Source: Parachlorella kessleri
Lineage: Eukaryota > Chlorophyta > Trebouxiophyceae > Chlorellales > Chlorellaceae
Reading direction: 5' to 3'
Assembly: GCA_001598975.1 (NCBI GenBank)
Contig: BBXU01001679.1
Coordinates: 1-27,291 of the forward strand
Length of the DNA stretch: 27,291 nucleotides
In this document: one piece after another, positions 10,708 to 21,849 of the stretch
Layout: each line of letters opens with the position of its first letter
Position numbering within the stretch: the first letter of the stretch is position 1
The notes under the pieces: model-generated
Database searches by the model: none
Told to the model about the DNA's origin: nothing
The model's input: the letters and a program-made list of their open reading frames with translations, nothing else
Position numbers and translations under genes: made by a program

Positions 10708-10740
10708 CGGTTTGATCATCCACGCGGTTTTGATCATCCA
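10708..10740. promoter_or_regulatory. Direct repeat upstream of SSL start
   Basis: CGGTTTGATCATCCA at 10708-10722 and CGGTTTTGATCATCCA at 10725-10740 are near-identical adjacent copies, each with a TGATCA palindrome, 80-115 bp upstream of the SSL ATG. They could be factor-binding sites in the promoter or 5' UTR. Function is inferred from position only. Confidence 0.35.
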
Positions 10741-10990
10741 TCATCCTCATCGGCTGGCCTGCTGGCCCTGCTGAGCGATCGCGCCTTGGACACACTCTGC
10801 GGCAGGTTATGCAGAGCCCCGGGCTGCAAGCCTCCATAACACGTGTAGCAAGCGCAATACCAATAGTAGGTTCAATCTTACTCGTGAATCCTTCTCCACG
10901 CTCTAATCATGAGATTCAGGAGAATGGCAACTGATCCGCCAGGTTTGCCTGTTTGCTGCAGCAAAGGCTTAGCAGCCATCGCGGGAGACA

Positions 10991-11054
10991 GGTATTGGGG
11001 CAGACCGCTGAGCCGACTTCGGCTCACCAGCTCAGGTTGGCGGACTCCAATACC
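10991..11054. other. Nested inverted-repeat structure
   Basis: Outer arms GGTATTGG (10991-10998) and CCAATACC (11047-11054) pair. Inside, CCGC (11005-11008) pairs with GCGG (11040-11043). A perfect 8-bp hairpin, TGAGCCGA-CT-TCGGCTCA, occupies 11009-11026. Together they form one foldable unit of 64 nt. It matches no RNA class I recognise. Confidence 0.35.
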
Positions 11055-11221
11055 GCATTGCTTACCTGACCTGCACATCTCCTGAAGGCAGCTGGTTGTG
11101 TGCCGTGTCCCCTTCACAGCCCGGTCTTGGCTTTATGTAGGAGACACCATGAGCTCGCCTCGAGGGACACATTTCAGTGAACGGAAGCAGGGGCAAAAAG
11201 ACATGTCCCTTTGTTTCCCGG

Positions 11222-11268
11222 AAGGCGCTGCGACAACTCTGAGGGCCTCAAAGTTGTCGCAGCGCCTT
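11222..11268. repeat. 47-bp near-perfect palindrome
   Basis: AAGGCGCTGCGACAACT (11222-11238) is the exact reverse complement of 11252-11268. The interior carries a further TGAGG/CCTCA pair after one C-A mismatch, so nearly the whole 47 bp is self-complementary. No open frame or splice signal explains it. It could be the core of a small inverted-repeat element, a small-RNA hairpin or a cruciform. Confidence 0.75.
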
Positions 11269-11939
11269 GAAGTATTCGCATGCATGCGTCATGTTACATG
11301 GCCAGGTTTCAAATCTCTTCAGACCCTTCGAGAGGCGAAAGTAGAACCCACCAGCTTCATGCATGCATAAAGGTTGTATTGTACCTCAGCACTTCGTATG
11401 ACGCGACATCCGACAGGGACAGTCACACTCTCACAGTGTGATATGTACACCGCAACGATACTCCGATAGTCAGATTGGAAGAATCACTATACAGAGGTAT
11501 CAGAACTCCAGGACGGACAACCCCGAAGGACCGCAGATAATCACAACTGCAACAGGTGGTACTGGACAACACACACCAACAAGTAGAAGGCCAACACACC
11601 AGCAAAGTTACAGTAGCATAGATGTTGTTCCTCTCTGCAAACAAATCCTTCAAGCTACTAGCGGCGTCCAAGAAAGTATAAAACATACAGATGCACCGGC
11701 GCCCCGGCCTGCGCTACACTCACACCCACGGACTCGGCATACAGGGATGGACGTTCATACCACACCCGCGCATCAACACACAAGGAAGTACACAATGCGG
11801 ACGCACATACAACACTCTCGTAGCACACGCATGGCAGCAGCAGCGCGTGCAATCATTCAGCACATGGTGTTCATGCTGCCCCAGAGGTCACCGGCCTCCC
11901 CGTGCTACTCCAACCAGAGTTGAGCTCTGTACTGCAGCC

Positions 11940-14900
11940 TCAGGCTGCAAATGCTGGGCAGCTGGTGGTGATCTGCTGGTCAGCATGCTTCCACGCCCGT
12001 TGGAAGCCACGCTGGGCATCCGCTGCCTCCTTGCTGTGCCCGCTGTGCATCAGCGCCTGTGACAGGCCCATCAGCGACCACGCATTGCCGGGGTGGTGGG
12101 CCAGGTCCTTACGGTACGCCTCGGCCGCCTGGTCGTACTGCCCCAGGTGCAGCCGCACCCAACCCAGGCACTGCAGCAGCGGCTGGTTTAGCAGGCGGGG
12201 CGGCTCCACATAGCCCATCTGGGCCTCGATGTCAGCCGCGGTGGCCAGTGCAGAAGCGGCCTCCTGCCAGCGGCGCTCCAGGGCATGCAGCCGCGCCTCT
12301 GCCACCAACACCGCCATGCGGCCCAGGTCGTTGTACCCGGGCGAGTAGATGCCGACCCCCTGCCCAGGCCTGGTCATAAGGTCTGGAGGCAGGCTTGCCA
12401 TGGCCTCCTTCACCAGGTCCAGCTCCGCTTGGGCCTCATGCTGCCGGCGCTGGGCCTCCGCTGCATGCTGAGCCTGCTGTGCACGCTGCGCCCTGCTGGC
12501 CAGCGCCAGGCAGCGTGCGTAGTGCCACGCCCCCGTGGCAAAGGCGTGCCCGCCCGGCTCCCCGGCTCCCCTCTCATACTCGGCTGGCGGCTTGGCAGCA
12601 AGCACCTTGTCCCACATGCCAAAGCGGACCTGCAGGGCAGCATGGCAGTGGCAGTTGGTGGTGGGATAGGCACCTTCACCTTGCTGGCTGGATCCTCGAA
12701 ACCAAAGACAGCCAGGCTGAAGCAAACCGCAGAGCAGAGCGCGTAAGAAGCACGACATGGTACGCCGGCCCAACCTGGAGTGACCTCTGCAGCAGGCGCC
12801 TTTTGCCTGCGTCCACAGCAGCACACCTCCTCTTTCACTAACAGCAGCAAAAACCCTACCTGGGTGAGCAGGAGCATGGTGTACTCCCTGCCAGGCCAGG
12901 CTGAGCGAGGCATGGTCTCAGGCAGGCTCCACGTCTTCTTAGCCCACTCCTCCACCACTGCACAGCCCACGCATTACTGCCCAAGTGTCGCAACCAGTGA
13001 TTGGCCACATCTTCTTTGTGTGTACCAACACCAGCAAGACACTGAAACACTTCAGGAAGACCTTCAGCCTCCCCTGTAAGCCTTTCAGCGGGACCATGGC
13101 TCCAGTGTGTGATTGACTGAGCTGCTACCGCAGGGTGGAAACATCACAGGAGGAGGGGTCAGCCCGCCCTCAACAGCATGTTGCAGCACAGGCTGGGTAC
13201 ACTTGGGCACGGCAGGACATTGCCGCCCACTACAGGGTGCGCACTAGAGGCTGGAGAGGCCAGCCCACCCTGCCACCAAGCGGGCCCCCAAGGACCCAGC
13301 ACCTGCGTACTCCCCAGCCATGGAGGCAGCAAACAGAAGCATCTGCAAGTTGTGCTCCGGGAGGTAAGACACCGAGCACGCGTCCGCAGCCTGCTTGTCG
13401 GCGGCGTATGCATCGAAATTCACCCGCGCCGCATCATGGTAGCGACCCACCCTGCAGCGCCGTCAAGTGAGGCGGCTGCCGGCTGGGTAGGAGCCCATTG
13501 TGCATGCAAGGAGACCGCAAGGGTACACTACCCGGGCCCCATCCACTTGCAATCAGGGCTGCACCGCAACTCTTCATTGCGGGACATCAGACGGGATGCT
13601 AGTACAACCGCTGTGGCTGCCCACCTGATGTAGACATGTGATGGCATATGCTGCAGGTGTCCCATGCGGGGCTGCAGCCCAGACAGCCTGTCGGCAGACT
13701 GCTCGCCTTCTGAGGGGACTGCACCAGCTAGGGGCACCCTGATCAGCCGCCATCGCTGATAGAGTAGCAGTGAGTATCGTGGCTTGCTTGGAACTTCCCG
13801 TCAGACTGGTATTGAATCTGCACCTGCAATCCCAGCCGCCTGCTGGCAACGCCCACAAGAGATCCAGGGTGAAGCTCCCATACCCCACCTTGGCCAAGTG
13901 GCCGCCAGTGCATCGCAAGCTTCCAGCCCCTGTGTTGTACGAGGGAAGCGCTTGCCCCGCCATGCAAAGCATCCCCTCTTGCCTGGGTTGTCCTCCGGGT
14001 GGCTCCACAGTTCAGCTCCAGCCTCTGCCAGGTGCACGTGCAGGTGCAGGGCCAGCTCGTGGCGAGGGTTGAGCCGCAGCGCGCGCAGCAGCAGGGCATC
14101 TGCTGCCTTGGCATCTGGTCTCTTGTCCCCGGTGGAGGGGTCCATGAAGTCCCAGGGGCAGAGGTTCAGGTAAGCCTCAGCAGCCATAGCCAGGGCGGTG
14201 GGGTCCTGCAGCGGGCAGTCAGTGGAGGAGAAAGAAGCGGTGGAGGGGTGGAGTGCCCATGCTTGGGGATCCCAGGGGTGAGTCAGCTGGCCGCTCAGTG
14301 GGGAAAGGTCCGTGGCGTCCCTTGAAGCACTGGTATAGCACACCTCAGCTGCTACGGTGAGTGCGATGGGGCTTTAGCTCTGCAACAAGGCTTGATGCAG
14401 TATGGGTGGAGCTGCCTGCTCATCTGCACTTTCAGAGCTTAGTGACTTGTCGCCCTGCTACTTGCTGGGGTTCCAGTCCTTCCCTTCAGTCGCAGAGGCT
14501 CTGCGGGGTCTCTCGAAGGTATCACATCAAGCATGTCAAGTATGGATAGTACGCAGGGACATCCAGCCACCTCCCTGCTGCCAACCACCACCCAGGGCCG
14601 GCAAGCCGGCAGCATTGTAAAGGCTGGTCAGAGCCTGCCAATGCCTGTCTGCGGCCTTCCTTCACTCGAGGGCGGCTAAGGGTGCTTAAAAGCAGTACCA
14701 CCTGCCTGCGTGGCTTCTCCCAGGTGCTGCATGGCCTCCCCATATGCCCTCTCTGCGGCATGCCGTGCATGTCCCCTCTCTGACCCTTCAGCGTAGCGCA
14801 GCAGTGCTGCATTTGCAAACCCGAGCTCTTGCTTGGCCGTCGAGGAGTTTGGATCCTGCAGCACAGCCTGCATGAGCAGGTGCACAGGGTTTCTACGTCA

Positions 14901-15838
14901 TACTATCTGTGTGCGCTGCTAGACACCTAACTTTGGTGCTTGGGCAAAGGTGAGGTGCGCCTTTTTATTACTATGACGAGGGGCTTGAGCACAGGTAAGG
15001 CATAGCACCGCAGTACAGGTCAGCCAAGCTCAACACAGTAAAGAAGCACCTCCTTTGATGCAAGTGCCTCAAAAGGCACTGCGGTGCGCTGCCTTGCCTA
15101 TATTCATAAGGCTAGGACTAGACGGCCCTAATTCTTCTGCGATACCTAGGCATGATATATCACAGCACAGCACATCTCCTAAAGCTCACCTCCTGTGCCA
15201 GTTCTTGTGCCCGCTGTGCTGCCCGCTGCGCCACCTGGAACTGCACTGGCCCAAAGACTGGAGGGAACTGCTGCTGTTCTTCCTCGGCTGACCCATCCAC
15301 CACGTTTAGGTAAGGCCCTACCGAATAGGCCACGCCCCAGTGGCACATGGTAGCGTCGGGGTCCGATTGAAGGCAGGCTTGAAACGCGTCCACACTTTCA
15401 AAGCGGTTGAAGTCATAGGCGAGTAACAGCCCCTGCATAGAGCTCAGAAAGCATCAGGTACCATCAATGGGGAAGCCAAGTCGGCTCAGAGCCTGCCACC
15501 ACATCAGCGAGACTTGGCTGGGCATGCCCCTGGTACCAGTAGTTAGAGGTGGTCGTTCAAGATAAGGCAGGCAAGAGAGCCCAGTCACCTGATCGAACAG
15601 CAATTGAGCAGCGTCCGATTTGGTCAAGATTGGGTAGCTGAAGTTTGGAAGGGGCCCCCAGGCCGGGAGGCGCAGCAACCCTGTCGGCGGTTCACAGTGC
15701 CGCCCGAAGAGCCACCTATTGCCCCAGGAGTTTCTGAGCCCTGCCAGGCCTAGAAGTGCCAGCAGGGCCAGCAGGAAGAAGGAACCAACGAAGCCTGCAA
15801 GGACCTTGCTCTGCTTCTTGCTGTCAGCAGCGCCGTCA
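11940..15838 (-). CDS. Membrane-anchored TPR-repeat protein, 5' exon unresolved
   Basis: Eight exons on the minus strand: 15838-15589, 15432-15190, 14867-14706, 14205-13983, 13718-13625, 13451-13303, 12957-12860, 12629-11940; 635 codons plus the stop at 11940. Introns 3 and 4 have GC donors (CAG|GCAGGT, CAG|GCAAGA), each forced by phase. The first listed exon encodes one membrane span (VLAGFVGSFFLLALLALLG), then LPNFSYPILTKSDAAQLLFD. Later parts give YDFNRFESVDAFQACLQ and MCHWGVAYSVGP, AAEAYLNLCPWDFMD, LALHLHVHLAEAG, HLQHMPSHVYIRVGRYHDAA, VRFGMWDKVL, and TPR helices near the end (LGQYDQAAEAYRKDL, NAWSLMGLSQAL). This order matches a TPR family common in bacteria; its biochemical role is not established. 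The exon at 15838 begins in phase 2 with no ATG, so a 5' exon is missing. One candidate is 16034-16003 (MSFTGPRYPG, weak donor GTGCTG). The acceptor at 14867 could instead be 14855, both in frame. Confidence 0.8.
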
Positions 15839-16424
15839 CTGCAGCAGCGTATGGAAAATCATTCAACCTCCAGCAGGGCAGCCGCTGTAGACGTCCATCC
15901 CAGCAACTGATCACTTGGTTGATGATAAGTGTCTGGTCACTGGAAGAGTGTTGCGAGCCACCACCCCTTGCTCGCACTATGAGGCAATCGGGTAGGCAGC
16001 ACTTTCCTGGGTAGCGTGGGCCCGTAAAAGACATCACCAGCAGTACCCGAGTCAGTAAACCGACGCCTCAGTCCCGCAGCAGTAACCAGGACAGAGGGAG
16101 GCATAAGCAAGTACACGAGATGCAGGAACCAGGCCATGGTAGCAAAGCGCGAGGGTGGGAGGCCCGGGCACACTTGAGATCTGTCGCGACTATGATCGAT
16201 CGGTAACTAAGGTAACGAGGCGGCGAGCGCGTGTGTGTTGTCAGCCCCCTAATCAGACGGTACCGTTCCAGCGTGGACCTTAGCAGGCACAACATGGCGC
16301 TAGTACTCTCCCCAGCTAGTTCATGAGCTAGTTCCTCACAGCTCCATGGGTGCGTCTTGTTTGAGTTACCATGTATTACGTTGCTGCATAGGAAGGTGTG
16401 CTCAGCAGTGATCAGCTCCACGTG
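15839..16424. promoter_or_regulatory. Divergent upstream region, TPR gene and EXO70
   Basis: Contains the unresolved first exon of the TPR gene and the 5' UTR and promoter of EXO70. A frame starting MAWFLHLVYLLMPP (minus, from 16137) ends in a stop and has no donor of the right phase, so I do not assign it. TPR and EXO70 diverge here, and a shared promoter is likely. Confidence 0.45.
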
Positions 16425-19400
16425 ATGGAGACATATGAGCTGTCGTTGAACGCCGCACAACTGCGGGGAAGCCTGGAGCTGTGCCAGAGCGTCACCCAGG
16501 ATGCCACCCAACTATTGGACCGGTGCAGCGCTCACCTGCGAGAGCTAGACAGGGTGGCTCAGCCCCTCACACAGCGGACTGTAGCACTCACCAGGGCCAG
16601 AGAGAACGTAAAGAAAGCCATGGAGCGGGCAGCAGAGGTTCTGGACCACTTGGATGCTTCGCGAAAGGTGAGATTCTTGAGATGTATGGGGAAATTGCCA
16701 CTGCCCTGCACCCACTGGTTTGCAGTGCGACTGGCTTGCAAAACTAGTGCAGCAGGCATATGGAGGGCCAGCTGGCGCAGAGAGCACCCTCGTCACCTTT
16801 GTGATGCCTGAACATTTGAATTGCCTTACCTCGTGGTGTGCCTGGCATGCGCCTAGCTGTTCAGTGCACTGCACTGTCCTATTGTGCAGGTGGAAAGCGT
16901 GATTGGGGAGGGCCCGCGCGCCAACCTGCAGGCCTTCCTGGCAGCCCTGGCAAAGCTAGATGCCGCCATCCAGTTCCTGCAGCAGCACCGGCACATGCAG
17001 ACAGCAGCGGATGCGCTGGGCCACACGACTGCGCTGCGCGGTCGCGCTGTGGAGCAGTGCGGCGCGGAGTTTGGGGCGCTGCTGGCCAAGCACTCGGCAG
17101 TGCCGCAGGCGCTGCTGGCGCTGCAACGACAAAGCATGTCACTGGCGCTCAGCTCCAGGGATTTAGACCAAGGTGTGGTGCGGGCAGCCTTCTGTTTGTC
17201 CCTGGAGGCAGCGAGGTGTTGCAGAAAAGGAGCGCCCTGTACAAGAGTGTATGTCAACTGAGGGGAGGCTTGCTCATTCTGGCATCAAAGCCAGCATACC
17301 CCTGGGCAGTAGTGATATGCAGTCGTCCCATTATAGGCTGCTGCTGCTCGTGATGCAGAAGTTGCGGCTGTTATACCTGACATGCTTCCTGAGACCGTGC
17401 TCCCAAAGTTGCGGGCATTGGCACAAGCACAGCTCAGCAATGGGGACCGCTCGTGCTTGAAGACTTTCGTAGACACGCGACGGTAAGTGTCGGTGACCAG
17501 CACGTGAACGTCGGCAAGTTTGCCTGGCACAAGCGAAGGGTGTTCCATGGCTGGAGTCTCCTGTTTTGCTGGCTGCTTCGCAGGCAGGTGGCACCTGCTG
17601 GGGCATGCCACTCCCCTAAACCTCCCTTGGAGCCATGGGTTGTGTGAACTGTTGTGACGCAAGTGATGCAAGTGTGATGGTGCAGGAGAGTAGTCCAGCA
17701 GTGCTTGGAGGGCCTGCTGGCAGGGATTGGCTCTCGTGAGGATATTGCCCGGATGGCATGGAGGCAGGTGGAGGTCCGCATACCCAGGTGACACCGGCAG
17801 CAGACAAACCCTCCTTGTGACCCATTTGGTTTGGAAGCCAGCATGTGCTAGAAGATTTCGGTTTCGCGATGGTCGGCCTGGCTGGGAAGGGAAGTGTGTG
17901 TGCCAGTGAAGGCGTCATGCTCATGGCAGTGTTGGAAGTCTATCATATGTGACCCTGGTTCGAACCGAAGTTATGATTGCTCTGCTTTCTCATTCACTTT
18001 GCGCACTGCTCAGATACTGCTCAAACATCTTCTGGGCCCTGCTCTTTTCAGTTGGGTGGCGGCTGTGAAGCTGCTGGTGCGGCTGGTACAAGAGGAGGCG
18101 CGGCTGTGTGCCCTTGTTTTTCCCTCATCCGAGCAGTTTGAGGCGCTGCAGCAGGTACGTGCCTCCAGCTTGGGGATGTGTGGCGCAAGTCGCACCTCTG
18201 CATAAGTTGCTGCACAGGTTGCATAGCTTTCACATTATTTTTCAAGTACCGAGGCTAACACAGTACGGGATCATTCCTGCTGTCCACCGCTCTTAACGCT
18301 CTCGGTCTGGGTGCCACGTTCCAGGTGACCTCTGGCCCAGGGCGCTTCCTAATCGAGGCAGGGGACAGGATTCTGAGCTGCAAGCCCGTGCCCGACAAGC
18401 TCTTCGGGCTGCTGGACATGCACGAAGCGGCCTCAGCAGCGCTGCCCTCCCTACGGGCAGCCCTGCTGGCTGCCCAACAGACCTGCCGGCTGGAACGGGC
18501 GTCACCTGGTGGGTGGGTGGGTGGGCGGTAAGGTGGGCACTGAGTAGGGCACTGACTTGGTAATGAGGTGCCTGCCTGTATCGGAGGTGGGGCCCCCAAG
18601 CTGGTTCTTGCCCACTGCCTGAGTTCGGTGGGTGAGAGTGGGGGGGTGGGTACCTCCTTGTTTGTTGGAAGTGAAGCGCGTGAGCAAGTGTCTGGATGCC
18701 TTGCCATGGTGCGCTGTGCCTTAGGGGGCTGGCCGCGCACGGCACAGTTACACTGCTTGCTGTTGGCAGCTGGGTATCACCCCCTGCTCTTGACACTGAT
18801 TGGCAAGTGGCACACGGTGGTATCCAGCGCAGGGTCCTTGTGCCTGAAGTCCACATGGCCCGGCCACGCCCTAGCCTGAAGTCCACAGGGTTCGGCCACG
18901 CTAAGGGTAGTGGCCACCCACAAGTCTGTTTTTTCCTTCTTGCTGCTGCAGGCATGGGCGGCATGCCCGCGCCAGCGCCCCAGACCCTGGCAGTGTACAC
19001 TGAGCTGGCCGGCCTGCTGACGCGGACCGTGGCGGAGGTCCGAGCGTGCTTCGCCCTGCTACAGGTTTGTCCGCTCAGCCACCGCATTGTCCAGCATAAG
19101 CAGTGCCTGTGGGAAGGGTGGGGGACGTACGGTGGTGAATGTGTCCGGGTGCGCACCTGCCATTTGGCGTTTATCCATCTAAGAGGGCCCTACATGCAGC
19201 GAACATTGGCTGCGCTCGCTGTGTTCCCTCGTGTGAAGAACGGGGCTTGGCCGACCCTGCAGGAGAGCTATGGTGGCAAGGTCGCAGATAGCGTGCCACC
19301 TGACGGCACGGTGCACCCGCTGTGTGGCAGCACTGTGGCCGCCCTCAAGCGCTTGATGTCATATGAGAGCGCGCTGCCAGTGCTGTTTGGTGAAGGTAAT

Positions 19401-21849
19401 TGCAGGCTTGGGAACTTCTCAATGCATGCTGCATGGAGGGATTTGCTTTTGGAAGTCGGTTCATTTTGATGCCCTCCTTGCCAGTTACTAGTGGAGGACG
19501 GTTACTAAAGTGGAGGACGTGTTTGTGGTGAATGAAGGCAGCCTGTGAGCCCGAGAGAGTTGTGTGTTTCTGCGCACAGCCAGGCAACGCCGTTTGCTTC
19601 AAAAAAGGCAGCCTTGGTGGCGCACGCGTGATGCTGTTGGTCAACAGGTTCATGCGCTCAACTCAGTGCTTGTAAGGCTTCGTTCCTTGGCTTGGCACAG
19701 GCGCCCAGCAAGGGCCGCCTGCCCCAAGTGGCATGGGCGGCTTGCGGGAGGAGGCCCGGCTGTTGGAACGCATGTCGGCAGCCGTGACCACCATCCTAGG
19801 TGCGGTTCGCATGATCTGCGTGGAAAGGCGTTTTGATAACAAGACGTGTCCTTGCAAGGTGCACTGCTCCTCGCAGAGAGGGCTGACTCTCAATTTCTCG
19901 GAGTTACCTTGCAGCATCAGAGTTCGTCTTGATCAGGCTTGACGTTTTGCGGTGTGCTGTGGTGTTCAAGGTTTAGCATATCCACCTTTGTCAATTACGC
20001 GACAATGGAAGTTGAAAAGTCAGCCTACTCCCACATACATTGGCCATGCCAGCACTAAGATGGCCACACTAAGCACAGCCGCTCGCGCAGACAGCTGCAG
20101 ACTTACGTGCGGTGTGTGGCTGGCTGGCCTCTGCAGACTCACTGCTTGCCGCGGTGGGCGCCAAAGCGCAAGCAGCCTACCGCACCAAGGCCCTGGCAGC
20201 GCTCCACATGCTCAACAATGCCCAGTTCCTGTCGCATGCTGCTGCTGGGAAGGAGCTGCGAGCGGTGGCGGAGCCGTGGCTGGATGGGCATAAGGTGGGG
20301 GAGTAAACTACATGTACTAGGTGCACTGCTGACTGGGACTGCTGGTCCTTGCCTATAAATGGCATGCAAGTTGTCGTACGGGGCAAAAGATGCACGGAAG
20401 TAGGATGTGGTCAGCCTGGAGTGAAGCGGGTGCAGCATGGCGTGCTGCTTAAAGCCAACATATGTCTGCACTGTGTTTGGCAGCTGGTCGGCCGGCTGGC
20501 TTCCCTGCTGGGCTTACCGGGGCCACTGCATCTGTTGCAAGCTATCCAACGTGAGCGCTGATGCCGTGTGTATGAACTCTTACATAGCAAGTTTGCTATT
20601 ATAGACCTCTGCAGGGGGTAAGGCCCGCTGTACTTGCAGCCAATAAACCTTCCGGAGAGCACCGTTGGACAATTAATAATACTCCTATTACAGATACCAT
20701 CTAGCAAGATCCACTGGCATCGCCGGCTGCCTGCAGGCCCTTGGGGACACTGCCAGTGGCAGTCCAAGGCGGGCACCTGGCACCCCCCACTCCTCCCTAC
20801 CATGTACTGTACTACACCTCATACGGTACACAACCTTGGTGCGGACCGCTGACCCCCCCGCCTGCAGGGCCTTGTAGAGCAGTACCAGCGGCAGTACATG
20901 GAGGCCTGCTGGGCACCGCTGGTGTCGCTCCTGCAGGCCGACCTGCGCCAGCCGGCCCCCGGCGCCGGGCAGCAGCTGGAGAAGGGGGGCCGGCAGGCGG
21001 CCAAGGACAAGTGGACCGCGGTGAACAAGCTGCTGGAGCCGGTGATGGCGCAGCAGGTGGGCGGAGGGGTTGGGGGGGGGGGGGGCTGGTGGTGAGACAC
21101 TGTCTAGAGCATGAACCTTGCAAGGCCTTGCTGTCAACATCACAGCATGAGTGGTGGTCGCATGGCTTGAGGCACTGTTGATAATACCTGAGTAAGGGTG
21201 GCTTTTTTGTGGAAACAAGTCATCGCGCTCGGCAGTCCCAACGCGGCTGCTGGTCCTGGTGGGCTCATACGGTGGCTGGGTGCATCGTGCAGGGAAGCTG
21301 GACAGTTGTGGACCCGGGGCTGCGCTACGGCCTGAAGGATTCCATTGCAGACCTGGTGCTCCCTCCTTATCAGGTTTGATGTTATGCTCAAGGAACAGCC
21401 AGGAGGTGCCCTCAGTGCAGCAGGCTCACAGAGTTTGGTGCTACCTGGTTGTACTGGCTTGGCTTGTAGATTCATACCCAGCTTTGTCCCGCTTCTCGCA
21501 CTTATCTCACATTAACCCAGGAGTTGTTGTGAGTTTTATGCACCGCATCCACTCATGATGCCTTCCTGCAAACGTTGACTGCCCACACTTCCTAGCGCGG
21601 CCCCGCCCCCTCCTTATTCTGCAGGAGTTTACAGAGCGCTACATGCGGCTTCCCTTCACAGAAAACCGCACCAAGTACATGAAAGTTGGGGTGGGCGCGT
21701 TGCGCGGCTTTCTAGCCCAGGAGCTGTTTGAGCGCGGCGGCGAGGGCGGCGGCAGCGCCGTGGATGGCAGGAGCGGCAGCAGAACTGCAGATGGCAGCAG
21801 TCACGGTGGCATGACTCGTAGCAGTGTATCCAGCGTACTGAGGTCCTAG
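16425..21849 (+). CDS. EXO70 exocyst complex subunit
   Basis: Thirteen exons: 16425-16667, 16890-17172, 17359-17482, 17686-17787, 18052-18154, 18325-18508, 18952-19064, 19263-19395, 19701-19799, 20137-20294, 20868-21056, 21293-21373, 21625-21849; 2037 nt, 678 aa, all phases agreeing and all donors GT. The start is the ATG at 16425; an in-frame TAG lies 36 bp upstream. N-terminal helices (ALTRARENVKKAMERAAEVL, then LDHLDASRK, VESVIGEGP, LAKLDAAIQFLQ) match the EXO70 N-terminal rod. Later blocks include VAAVIPDMLPETVLPKLRAL, WVAAVKLLVRLVQEEARLC, KLFGLLDMHEA, DGTVHPLCGSTVAALKRLM, LAALHMLNNAQFL and EPWLDGHKGLVEQYQRQYM. The C-terminal end is WTVVDPGLRYGLKDSIADL, YQEFTERYM and NRTKYMKVGVGALRGFLAQ, the basic lipid-binding end in the family. 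The protein tethers secretory vesicles to the plasma membrane. A Ser/Gly-rich tail of about 35 residues follows. Length is normal for EXO70. Confidence 0.93.
18511..18525 (+). other. G-quadruplex motif at EXO70 exon 6 donor
   Basis: Four GGG runs separated by single T residues begin two bases inside the intron, on the coding strand, so the pre-mRNA carries the motif. It also creates several overlapping GTGGGT donors at 4-nt spacing (18509, 18513, 18517) and is followed by a GTAAGG at 18528. Only the 18509 donor gives the phase 1 needed by exon 7. Confidence 0.7.
21072..21085. repeat. G14 homopolymer in EXO70 intron 11
   Basis: Fourteen G residues a few bases after the exon 11 donor at 21057. 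The length may be unreliable, since such runs are error-prone in sequencing. Confidence 0.8.

Larger units (their letters stand above)
10627..11939. other. 1.3-kb spacer, SSL promoter to TPR 3' UTR
   Basis: The left part holds the SSL 5' UTR and promoter. The right part, about 11400-11939, should hold the 3' UTR of the TPR gene. The longest frame (161 aa, plus, from 11438) is rich in T, H, R and Q with no domain and lies antisense to the expected UTR, so I do not call it. Structured sequences are listed separately. Confidence 0.55.

Noticed and set aside
10568..10837. 89-aa minus-strand frame upstream of SSL
   Set aside because: The SSL start exon is in another frame (MALPLPTLR..., GTGAGT donor in phase), so this frame is a shadow plus 5' UTR.
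11438..11923. 161-aa plus-strand open frame
   Set aside because: Composition (T, H, R, Q) fits random GC-rich sequence, no domain is visible, and it lies antisense to the expected TPR 3' UTR.
15937..16173. Frame with MAWFLHLVYLLMPP as a first exon of the TPR gene
   Set aside because: No GT or GC donor in it leaves the phase 2 needed by the exon at 15838.
17944..17960. GGTTCGAACC resembling a tRNA T-loop/B box
   Set aside because: The flanks do not form a T-stem, no acceptor, D or anticodon arm is present, and it sits inside EXO70 intron 4.
18696..19469. 257-aa plus-strand open frame
   Set aside because: It is EXO70 exon 7 and exon 8 with the intron between them read through by chance; the spliced model explains the conserved parts.
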